From Struthidea cinerea (taxonomy: Eukaryota > Chordata > Aves > Passeriformes > Corcoracidae), in contig VZTI01004399.1 in assembly GCA_013397865.1 (NCBI GenBank), forward strand, positions 620,172 through 684,171: a DNA stretch of 64,000 nt. Direction: 5' to 3'. Shown here piece after piece: positions 14,291 through 23,463 of the stretch. The notes beneath the pieces are model-generated. The model made no database searches and was not told where the DNA came from. It saw nothing but the letters and a program-made list of their open reading frames with translations. Positions within the stretch are counted from its first letter, which is position 1. Each line of letters opens with the position of its first letter. Both the position numbers and the translations under genes were made by a program.

Positions 14291-14776
14291 TGTCCTAGGT
14301 TACAATATAGATGTATTTAAGTATTCTATTACCACCAGCTGTGGGCCATTAGCTGTTATCACCTGCTAATGACCCACCCCTGATAACAGAGAATGGACCA
14401 TAAGAATCCACCACATGACTCATGGACTTATCCTATTGTGAGATGCTCTACCCAGGAGGGAGGAGCCAAGCATTCCCACCTGGATATAACCTGCCCTTGG
14501 AACTGCCTAACTTAGCCCTGTCTACTGGGTTACCAGAGGACAAGAGCTACCACTGGACCTTCAGCTGGAGACTAGACCTTCCATAGGATCATCGCTTCAA
14601 CTGAAGTACTTCATTTTGGACTGCTACCACCACCCTAACAGGGTGTCAGGTTGTATCTGACTTTGTCAGTGTTTTTCCTTATATTATTTCCCTTATTTCT
14701 AATTTTTCTTTTTTTTTCCTATTAAATTTAATCCTGACTTGTGATCTCCCACTGGTTTTGTTTTCAAACCACTACA
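14291..14776 (+). mobile_element. Solo LTR of an avian endogenous retrovirus
   Basis: The 486-bp element starts with TGTCCTAGG and ends with CACTACA, giving canonical TG...CA termini, and is bounded by CACTC on both sides. Internal LTR signals are in the right order: a TATA-like GATATAAC at about 14483-14490, and an ATTAAA poly(A) signal at 14721-14726 after a long pyrimidine tract. A GT-rich stretch follows just before the 3' end. No gag, pol or env sequence is attached, so this is a solo LTR left by recombination between the two LTRs of a provirus. The upstream (U3) part holds two interlocked inverted repeats at 14341-14389. The 5-bp duplication suggests an ERVL-like family, but I cannot name the family with certainty. 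It lies about 9 kb upstream of the AADAT start codon in the same orientation. Confidence 0.85.
14341..14389. repeat. Interlocked inverted repeats in LTR U3
   Basis: GTGGGCCATTAGC (14341-14353) pairs with GCTAATGACCCAC (14365-14377) with one mismatch. CTGTTATCA (14353-14361) pairs perfectly with TGATAACAG (14381-14389). The second repeat's left arm lies mainly in the first repeat's loop, so the two stems interlock rather than nest. The second pair consists of two GATA-factor sites in opposite orientation. Confidence 0.8.
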
Positions 14777-14781
14777 CACTC
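14777..14781. repeat. Right target-site duplication of the solo LTR
   Basis: CACTC directly follows the CA terminus of the LTR and matches the five bases before its TG start. Confidence 0.75.
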
Positions 14782-17700
14782 TCACAAACGCAGCTTATCA
14801 TTTATAGACAATATTGCCCTACAAGATCTATCTATAAGCCTTGGCAATAGACTATTCCCTCTTTCTCCCCAGTTCCACGATACAGCTGTAGCATTAGCCA
14901 GAATTACTCTAAAACTATGGCCTGGTTGTATTAACAGTTACTTTAATGCCTCAGAGAAATTAAGGAAATTCAGACATATTCTAGAGATGAAAATGAATTG
15001 TTTTATTATGTCATCTATTTAATTTGCCTTATAAAAATTCTTGTTTTCTAGATTTAATTCCATCATTCCACAGTTTATCTTACTTGTGCCAATCTCAGCC
15101 TCAGTTTTAGTAATTAATTGGACTAATTTATATCACTTAATTCATGAGAAGTTAACTTTTGCAGTTTAATTGCTGACAGCATTAGAAAAAAAACACTTTC
15201 TAAACCCATTTTAAAAGCAGTGATTTACAGCATGAATGCAATTAAAACAAAAGACAAAACAAAAGCAACTGCAGAGCTAAGAGCTTTTGGTGAATGCTAA
15301 AAGACCATTAAAATGCTGTTCCTAGTCTATAGGATACAGTCAATTTTATCATTCTTTCTGTGAATGCAATTGCTTCTGCCAAATGTGCTGACAGAGAGGT
15401 ACAAGTCCACAGATTGTTGGTGCTTGCAGAACTGTTTATCATTTTTAAATTTAGTGGTGTATGAAAAAACACAAAGCTAGTGTGATTTACAAACCAAGAT
15501 CATAAAAACGAACTGGGCTGAGGCTGTCTCTTTGAGGATTTTGAATCATGCCCCAGATAAGCCAGAAGGAAAAGGGATGAGGAGCTTGTCTGGGACACAA
15601 ACACTGAAGTACAAAATACGTTAAACAACGACAGCACAATGAAGACTCACTTGACACAGGAATAAAGCTGTTTTACAAAGCGAAAGTGAGGAGTTCAACA
15701 TCAGAAGAAACTGGCTGTATTATTTAAAAACCATATAAAACTATTGTTCCCAAAACTTTTATTATTTGATGATAAATTAATATAACCTTATTCAATCATA
15801 ATTTGTCATCTCTAAAGGAGGATTTTCCAAGATTACCAAACCTGTAAACTCATGATTTTGCTTTCATCTGTCTTGTTAGTCCAGCAGATAATACATCATT
15901 CTGATTGTCCTATGAAAGTTACATTATGCATTACCAACATTGGACACAGCAGCAGCAAAACACTTTGTCACTGCCTAAGGAAGGGTTTAGTTAAAAAAAA
16001 ATAAAACCAAAAAAACCCATGACAGTTTGCACAAAGCCACAGGTAGACAATAAAATATACCCTGGTTACAACCCAAATAGTTTGGTTAAGGATCTCCTCT
16101 GAAACAAGAGAAGAAATTTGGTTTGCTTTAACTAAGAAGCTGTTCCATGTAATATGAAAGAACATGACACAAAAGGAACTAAAATGAGACAATTTCAACA
16201 AATCAATGACAGAGCTGTAGGTACAAGAGGAAAGCACAACAGAGAAACAAGTATCTGAGGAATAAAGAGTCTGAGAGGGAAAAGATTAAAAAAACTGAGA
16301 CAATGGCCAAAGCTCCCACAGCTCTTCAGCATTCAGGCAGATATGAATATACTTCATGAGGACCATCTACATGGAAAGAAGCCCAAGAATCTGCACAATA
16401 ATGCATATTTTTCACTCTTGGAATTGTAGGGCTCAGCATTTGCTTGAATAAGAATTACAGAGTAGAAAAAGATGCCGTAATTAAAACAGATTTTACTTCA
16501 ACCTGAATTAACAAATGAGCATTATCAGAACAAGAGTCCATTTCAAAGTTTCATTAGGAAAGAATAGCCACATGCAGTAATTGTCCACAGAAAAGAAACT
16601 CAGGCTTTAAGCATATTCTGAGAATATTCTCATTTAAGGAAAAGGAAGACAAAAATGAGAGAAGGTCTGAGGAAAAAAAACCCTGAAGTACCCCATAAAT
16701 GGATGGCACTCACCCTCTTAGTTTTTGCCATTCCTGCCTAGTCAGGGTTTTTTCTTTCTTTAAGGACACTGAAGAACTTTTAACCTTTTTTGAGATTAAC
16801 TTTGTGTCAACATTACAGAGAGTATTTACATCAAAGGACAGACTGCCATGTCTGGAGCTTCTGATCTGTCTTAGGTTTGAATCTCAAAGTCATTGGCCAA
16901 CAATGAGGGAAGAATGATAAGCCCAGTACAGTAACGCAGTATGTCAAAACAAACATACTAGAACAAAAGCTACTGGGGAAGTTAGGAGATGGACTTGGTC
17001 CATTTAATAAGTTCTCTACAAATATAAAATATGCTTTTTCAACAAGTTTTCCAAAATTTTTAAAGAGTCCTAGTTACACGCAACAATTGTGAAGCATATC
17101 AAGCTAAGTCTGCATATTATGGGACACACAACACAGGAGAAAGTTTTCATTCTTCAAAGGCAAAGGCTACATCAGGCAATCTCCCCAGATTCCCTGTCTA
17201 TTCAGAGTGACAGAAGCACTTGCGGGCTTTAGAAATTCTGTATCATCTCTGGAGCCATGTAATGACTGCAGGCAGATAAGCACTGTAAGACTCATTGATA
17301 TGAGGGTCTTGCTTATCCACACCTGCTCTGGTAACACATGTAGATGTCTGTTCTCAGAAGTGACAATTTTCTTTTTACTACAGATGTGATTTGAACAGGA
17401 AGAAACATAGCTCTTAAGAACAAAACCTAAAGGAACAGAAGCATAATTCTATTGCAACTGCTGAATGTAAAATTTGGCTTGCAGTAGGATACAGAATAGT
17501 CTGAACTATGGTTTATGTTTATAAAAGCAAGGCCCAGAAATTAAAATTTAATTGATAAATACCCAACTTATTCTCATGACAAAAGGCCAAATTTTTATCA
17601 AGAATTAACAACAAAATTGTATCTTCATCAATTTAAAGACAATTAGATACAAAACCAGCAAATTCTTTAATGTTGAATAGATAAACTTCAAAATACAGAA

Positions 17701-19630
17701 AGAAACACCACGTCTAGTACCAGTTGTCACCACACCCGAGAAGCTTATTTTCTCCAGGCAACGACAAGAATGAAGCAACAATTTCACTTTTCCATTATCT
17801 CATTCTGCCTTTAGAATCATTCCTTTTTCCATGCCACACTTGCACCAGACAAACATGTGACCTTGCTAGGGACAGAGGAACCTGCTAGGCCAGGGGAGAA
17901 AAATACTTTTGCCTCCACTAAATGAAAATTGATAACAAAGGTTGAGCACTGGGAATAACATATGTCGCAAATAACAGAGAGTACCCGCTTCCTGGGAGAT
18001 TTACACAATAGAGTTCATATGTCAGCAACTGTTTGCCTGTAGCATAAATTCAAATAGACAAGACTGAGGTATTATGGAACAGCATTTATCTCAAGATTGT
18101 CAGGAGAAGTCATTTCATTTCTTATGATTCATTTCATTTATACGTTAGTGTATTAACTGGATACATTATTGATCTTTGCTCCATCCAATTTCAGCTTCTA
18201 TTGCATGGACAAAGTGATCTGAAAAATATCGGTCCTTTTTTTTTTTTTTTTGGAAGCACAGGACTGTCTGATGCATGTCTAAGGCAAACATCTCACTGTA
18301 TTAGACATCCTATCAAAGGAACACATTCTGGAACAAGCAACTGCTTTTGAGGACTATGTTAGTGTGGAAGTCAGCTTTTCTATAGTTTTTCTTAGAATAT
18401 CTAGAAAACTGTTGTTCTAGATACTGTGCTGTCCCCTTTGCTTGACTAGACAAAAAGGCAAAGATGGAAGCCAGGATGACAGTCTTTGTACACACAAAAA
18501 ACAAAAAAGGAGAATAAAAAAGGTTGTCAATCAGAACAAGACTGCTATATGTCTGGGTGCCACGACCCTTCAAGCAGAGAGGGCTGCTTCAAACATATAC
18601 AAGCCACAGCTGTCACTCTGCAGAACCGCACGTCTTCCACTTTAAAACAGTATTAATTGACAGCTGCTACAAATATTATGAATATCATGGATGTCCTGGT
18701 ACTTTCATCTGACAGTATCTGAAGCATAATAACGAGCCAGCTATTACAAAAAAAAAATAAAAAGGGTATGTGTGTGTGTAATAACATGAACAGCAGCAGA
18801 AAGCACATCAGGATGTCCTCCTAACACCGAGATGGTCAACAAGCATACAGGTGAGACTAGGATGCTGTTTAATTTTATTTGAACAGGCAGCAGGATTCAT
18901 AACTGTTTAAGAATCAATCTTCACTCTTCCCTAAGCCCTCTCCCATTTTAGGAATGCATCAAGTTTTAAAACCCTAGATAAAGATGCTATAAACATGTTT
19001 TACTATGCAGTTGCCTCAGAGAGGGAGAGGAGCAAACGGCAGCATTCTACTTCTTTTGCAGCAGCTCTGATTAAGTACCGCAAGATCAGGGTCCCACTTG
19101 AAAAAGGCACAACATAAAGGAAGAATAGAAACGCTACTTTCTGAAGAGCTTACACTAAAGACAGAAGCCAAGAAATCACTCTAGTAATCCGCAAGCCAAA
19201 GGACAACCTAACTTCACATGTCTTCCACTAATTGTCTCCAGAGCCAGAGCCAACACACTCCTAGCAGTTTTACGTTCCCACAGGAAAACCAGATACTTCT
19301 GATCCCTACAGTAATTGTGTCAGTGGATGTTCACATCCTAGATTCAAACTGTTCGGTACTGCTGAGATCTTCCTGATCTCAGCGGCTGCTGCACACCAGT
19401 GATGGCTTGCTGCACACATGGGGTGTTCTGCAAACATAAAGGTACTGCCAAAGTCAGCATTTTTCCTGGGGAAGGCAGCCCTTGGCGGAAACAATTTGCT
19501 TCTAATGTTTAAAATGGCTGATCTCACACTTCTCCATTTTCCGGTCTTATGCGATTTTCTCATGGGCAGCCATTCCAATTCGTCACAATAAAATTCCCAC
19601 CTTCACATCGTAAGGCTGTTTTGACAGCGC
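14782..19630. other. Upstream intergenic DNA, no gene seen
   Basis: No supportable exon or RNA gene. The first several hundred bases (about 15055-15440) are rich in TAATTA-type homeodomain words and look like the composition of conserved noncoding DNA, which I cannot test here. A T16 run lies at 18236-18251 and a short (TG)n at about 18770-18779. The remaining short frames are unconvincing. Confidence 0.5.
18236..18251. repeat. Poly-T tract (T16)
   Basis: An uninterrupted run of 16 T residues. No retroposed sequence is recognisable on either side, so it is annotated only as a homopolymer. Confidence 0.9.
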
Positions 19631-19639
19631 CACTTTCCA

Positions 19640-19950
19640 TTTCTGTTGTCTCCCACCCGCAAGAAGCATTACCGGCCGAAATTTAACCCATTCACTGAAA
19701 CGCGGGTAGCCAAGCTGTTCAGGCAGGACTCTTAATCACAACCACAAATTACAGCCAAATAAAAGATGCCAATATGATTTTAGCTGGGATTCCTACTCCA
19801 GAGCGGGAGCTCGCTGCCGGGACACGCAGTGTGCAGGCGCCACCCTGCGGCCGCCGAGCACCGCTCGGATCTCCAGCTTTTAACCCTTCGGGAGCAGCCC
19901 TGCGCCCCGCTCGGGCCTCTGCAGACAGCACCATGCTCGTCACACACATT
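19640..19950. promoter_or_regulatory. Small CpG-rich patch upstream of AADAT
   Basis: CpG dinucleotides are frequent here, in sharp contrast to the flanks: GGCGCC, GCGGCCGCCGAG and CCGCTCGG words cluster at about 19800-19925, with further CpGs at 19670-19710. This is the second most CpG-dense stretch after the island at 22.2-22.8 kb. It could be an alternative AADAT promoter, the promoter of an unannotated noncoding RNA, or a CpG-rich enhancer. A 66-codon minus-strand frame (19749-19949) across it is most simply a by-product of GC richness. Confidence 0.4.
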
Positions 19951-19959
19951 TAATCGTGC

Positions 19960-21730
19960 GAAATGATCGGTTCAAACAGGGCACTCAAATATTACAGAAT
20001 AAACATGCTATAAAACTAAAAAATGTCTAGTATCCAAGGCTATAGTGCAGTGTCTTTGAGAGATTTACACTTTGTTGGTACGGTTGCAAAAACAGCAACT
20101 CAGTTAAATTTTTGTGTTTACTGTCTCAATCCTTTGTCCTCCTCTTAAAAGAAATACCCTGAAGTCCTTAAGGGAGAAGGAAACAGTGAAGTAACAATAT
20201 TAACCCAATCTCCCTGTTCTTCTTAAATTTGCTTTAGGCTTTTATGTTCTGTTTGTTGTTTGGGGTTTTTAACACATAAGTGGACACAGCACATAGCAAG
20301 TTTAGAAAGAGGTAGTCCAGTCTCAGGTGACAGGAGACATTAACAACAACCATAGGTAGACCTTACCGATGCTTCATGAATTATGCAAGACTTGCACCAA
20401 ATCATTATTGTTCTAAGTGTGCAAGTAATAAACAAAGACAGCAAAGACAGAACTTCTTGCACAGTAGTAAAACAGATCATTCGACTTGTGGTTGCTAAGG
20501 AATATAAACAGTGATGCAGAGAACTGCCAGATGAATCCAGCTGGGATAAGCATCCAAACAATTGTACACTAATTATTTTTTTTTTAATTTGTTTCAATAG
20601 GATGATGCCATAATTGGCTAAGAGACCAGACAAAGCCCATAAAAATCAATGGAAAATGGAAAACCGTCCCTTGACTTCTCTGGGCTTTGGTCTGAGTCAC
20701 CAAGTGCAACACTGACGGTCAGAAAATGAAAAAAACAGAATTACACAAAAAGCAGTTCAAATTCAATCAGTCTTTCACAGCCAGAACCCCACAGAAGTTC
20801 AATATCTCTCCACTTGCTATTTCACATTTATATACCCATCTTTTATTTTTGTCTGTACATCACACAATTAGAAGGCAATTACCTAAATTATAAATTCTTC
20901 AGATCATTAAAGCTATTAATAAAATTTGATTTTCAGTGTTAGAGCATTCATGCAACAACTAAGCAAACAATCCTTCCTGACTGCATGCCAAACTTGACAG
21001 GAACTCCATTTCTATTTCAACTTACTCCATCTAATTATGAAGCCTTTCAGCAGATCCAAATACTGCATAAAGTTACCCAAATTAAAGAAGGAGGGGAGGA
21101 AAAAGGTATCTTGCTAAGGCACCTCATCTTTTTTCTAGAGGCATTTTGCTCTCATACCTCAGCTTTGCCTTCAGCAAATTTTGAAAGGTTCCAATTAAAA
21201 CATGCTTTGAGCATTGGGCACTGTAAAGCCTGGTGATCTGCTGAATTAAGGCCTAGAAATGTTCCAGTGCTCATCCCATCCAGTATTTTTACTCGCCTGC
21301 CTCCAAGTTAACTACAAAGACCTATATGCTGCAAAGCACAGCTGATTTGGCATGTTCTTGTACTGTTTTTTTCAGTCTGCTTTACACCTAGACCCCTTTC
21401 TAGCATTTTGCACTCAGGACCAAGGGCCATGGCAACCCCAGAGTGCTGAACTCCAAAGCCATGAATAGAAAATGACACTGTCTCTGCACCTTTCTAAGCA
21501 GCAGCAGCTACACCACCAGTTACATGTGTTGCACAAGCAACAGCGTGCAACACCCAGCAAGGAGAGACATGTCACACCACCATCCTGCTTTTCCTTCCGC
21601 TGATCCTACTCATCTGTGGGGACTACTCACAGATGTCACACTTCAAATTTTAAATAAAATACTGCTTCCTTATATGAGCAAAACCTTTAGTGGAAACATC
21701 ATAAAGTTGATTAAAGTGTGGGACCATTAC
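19960..21730. other. Upstream intergenic DNA, no gene seen
   Basis: A/T-rich sequence without a recognisable exon or transposon. The segment at 20632-20712 has a faint resemblance to old interspersed repeats common in amniotes, but too weak to call. Confidence 0.5.
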
Positions 21731-21734
21731 CACT

Positions 21735-22215
21735 GAGGTGATTCTGCCCCTCTACTCCACTCTTATGAGACCTCCCACCCAGACTGCTCCCAGCACAGGA
21801 AAGACATTGACCCGTTGGAGCGAGTGCAAAGGAAGGCCATGAAGGCTGGAGCACCTCTTCCATAAAGACAGTCTGAGAGAGTTGGGGTTGTTCAGCCTGA
21901 AGACTCCAGCGAGACCTTAGAGCACCTTCCAGTACCCAAAGGGAGCTACAAGAGAGCTGGACAGGGACTTTTTACAAGCCCAAGGGGGAATGGCTTCAAA
22001 TTGAGAAAAAGGAGGTTTAGGTTGGATAGAAGGGAGAAATTCTTGACTGTGAGGATGAGACACTGTCCAGAGAAGTTGTGGATGCCCCATCCCTGAAAGT
22101 GTTCAGGGCCAAGTTGGATGGAACTCCGAGCAACCTGGTCTAGAGAAAGGTGTCCCTGCCCGTGGCAAGGGGGCCGGAAGTAGATCATCTTGAAGGTCCC
22201 TTCCAAGCCAAATCA
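21735..22215 (+). mobile_element. CR1 LINE fragment, 5'-truncated, sense
   Basis: Starts within the CR1 segment encoding the REVILPLYS block (GAGGTGATTCTGCCCC) and runs through the 3' UTR to AAGGTCCCTTCCAAGCC near 22210, directly before the ambiguous base at 22216. All frames are broken by stops and small deletions. It lies in the same orientation as AADAT and abuts the CpG island. Its last part has diverged from the usual CR1 sequence and now contains CCGGAAGT at 22174-22181. Confidence 0.92.
22174..22181 (+). promoter_or_regulatory. ETS/GABP consensus motif inside the CR1 3' end
   Basis: CCGGAAGT is an exact ETS-family consensus. CR1 copies usually read GGTTGGAACTAGATGATC at this place, so the site appears to have been created by substitutions within the element. 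It lies 40-60 bp upstream of the CpG island edge. Binding is inferred, not shown. Confidence 0.4.
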
Positions 22216-22216
22216 N
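22216..22216. other. Ambiguous base (N)
   Basis: Single N at the junction of the CR1 fragment and the CpG island. Confidence 1.
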
Positions 22217-22516
22217 CCTCTATTTCCCCCCCCATCAGCCCCTGCTTCCCCCCGCCGCTGCCGGGAGGGCCCTGGCCGCACCGGGGGCTGCCCAGCCCCC
22301 CGCCTCGCTGCCCCCGCCTCTCGCCGCAACATCGGGCTCCAGGCCTCGCTTCGCGGGCGCTACACAGCCGGAACCGGTGAGGGAGCCGCTCGTTTTAGGG
22401 CTCTCGCACGGACCCGCAGCACAGGATCGCTTTCGGGCCCGCGCCGCCACTCGCTGCCGAACTGCCCGAGCGCGCAGGCGGCAGCGCCGGCCAGGGCCCC
22501 GCGTCCGCTCACCGCC

Positions 22517-22517
22517 N
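22517..22517. other. Ambiguous base (N)
   Basis: Single N inside the CpG island; open frames that cross it are unreliable. Confidence 1.
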
Positions 22518-22664
22518 ACCCACAGCGGGGCCGCCGCTGCTCGCCCTGCCGCCGGCTCCGTGCCTTCCGCCAGTAGGTGCCCGCGGCCGCCACCGAACCC
22601 TCGGGACAGAGGGACAACGCCGGTCGTGAGCTCGGGATGGCCGTGCGGGCTCCGTGGCCCCGCC

Positions 22665-22677
22665 GGGGGGGGGGGGG
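22665..22677 (+). repeat. Poly-G tract (G13)
   Basis: Thirteen consecutive G residues followed shortly by another six-G run near 22687. On the + strand this is a potential G-quadruplex in the promoter island, and a typical place for assembly length error. Confidence 0.85.
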
Positions 22678-23430
22678 TGGGCAGCCGGGGGGTGTCTCGG
22701 AATCGCCTCGGGGAGGGCGGCGAAGAGCTGCTCAGCTGTCCCTTAAAACACAGCTCCAGCCCGCCCTTACGTACAGCCAGCACCGCGCCTGTGCCGGGCT
22801 GCAGGGGGAGCGAAGCTACGGGAGGTATTTTTAGAAAGCACGAGATGTTTTTTTCAAAGCGGCCTTGCTCGGTGGATCGTTTCTAGTAACCGCCGGCACA
22901 TGCGTGTTGCTGTGGTTGCTCTGTGCCCTTCGATTTCATTCTGTGCTTTCCTTACCTTCGAAGGAGATGCTTTCTTGTGGCCTTTCCGGGCCTTCGGGCT
23001 TCCTGCCTGACTCTAGTTCACTATCCACTGAGTCTCTATGGGCACCAGGAAAAAGGAGAGAAAACACTCATCAGATACATTTGAAAGACTATCTTAATTA
23101 TCCTTTCCAAAAAAAAACCTACCTCTAACTTGACAAGTGTTGTGACTCATTAATGATGGCTTGCAGTCCTAAAAGCACTTCAAATGCAGTGCTTAATACA
23201 GCTAAATAAAGCTGGATTCTCATTAAATAAAAAAGAGCTGATGGTTGTTTAAGAGCCGTCAAATCTTCACATTTGTAATTTGCCTTTAAAACTCCAGAGC
23301 TGACAGTAAAGGGAGGGGGAAAGGGCTTTTTCCTGTTCACTGGTATACCACAAATTACGCAGATCAAAAGCATTACTTGTGGGAGATGCACATACCGAAA
23401 GCACACTGCAGTTCTTATTCCCTCTTCTAG

Positions 23431-23463
23431 CTTCATGTCCAACTAATTACTCTTTCTCCATAG
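23431..23463 (+). promoter_or_regulatory. AADAT: Twin candidate 3' splice sites before the AADAT start codon
   Basis: Two pyrimidine-tract plus AG acceptors lie just upstream of the ATG: TTCCCTCTTCTAG ending at 23430 and CTCTTTCTCCATAG ending at 23463. Either could accept the noncoding first exon. Using the first adds 33 nt of 5' UTR with a four-codon upstream frame (ATG at 23435, TAA at 23444); using the second leaves only AT before the initiator ATG. Confidence 0.5.

Larger units (their letters stand above)
22220..22830 (+). promoter_or_regulatory. AADAT: CpG island, probable AADAT promoter and noncoding first exon
   Basis: A sharply bounded block of very high GC and frequent CpG, with a weaker shoulder to about 23000. 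It lies 0.6-1.2 kb upstream of the AADAT initiation codon, as expected for a CpG-island promoter with a noncoding first exon. A good candidate splice donor for that exon is CCG|GTGAGG with GT at 22377-22378; a weaker one, TC|GTGAGC, has GT at 22626-22627. A CCGGAACCGG word (22368-22377) and several GC boxes are present; no TATA box is evident. The transcription start cannot be fixed from sequence alone, and antisense transcription from the same island is possible. Long open frames on both strands here reflect lack of A/T-rich stop codons. Confidence 0.75.

Noticed and set aside
20632..20712. Possible ancient interspersed repeat resembling a widespread amniote element
   Set aside because: Only short words are shared with what I remember of such repeats; boundaries and family cannot be supported.
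22235..22783. Minus-strand open frame of 182 codons
   Set aside because: It lies wholly inside the CpG island, crosses an N, has Pro/Arg/Ala-rich composition typical of GC-rich DNA, and overlaps equally long frames on the other strand. No domain is visible.
22377..22886. Plus-strand open frame of 169 codons
   Set aside because: Same GC-rich artefact as its antisense partner; it contains the N at 22517 and the G13 run and has no homology I recognise.
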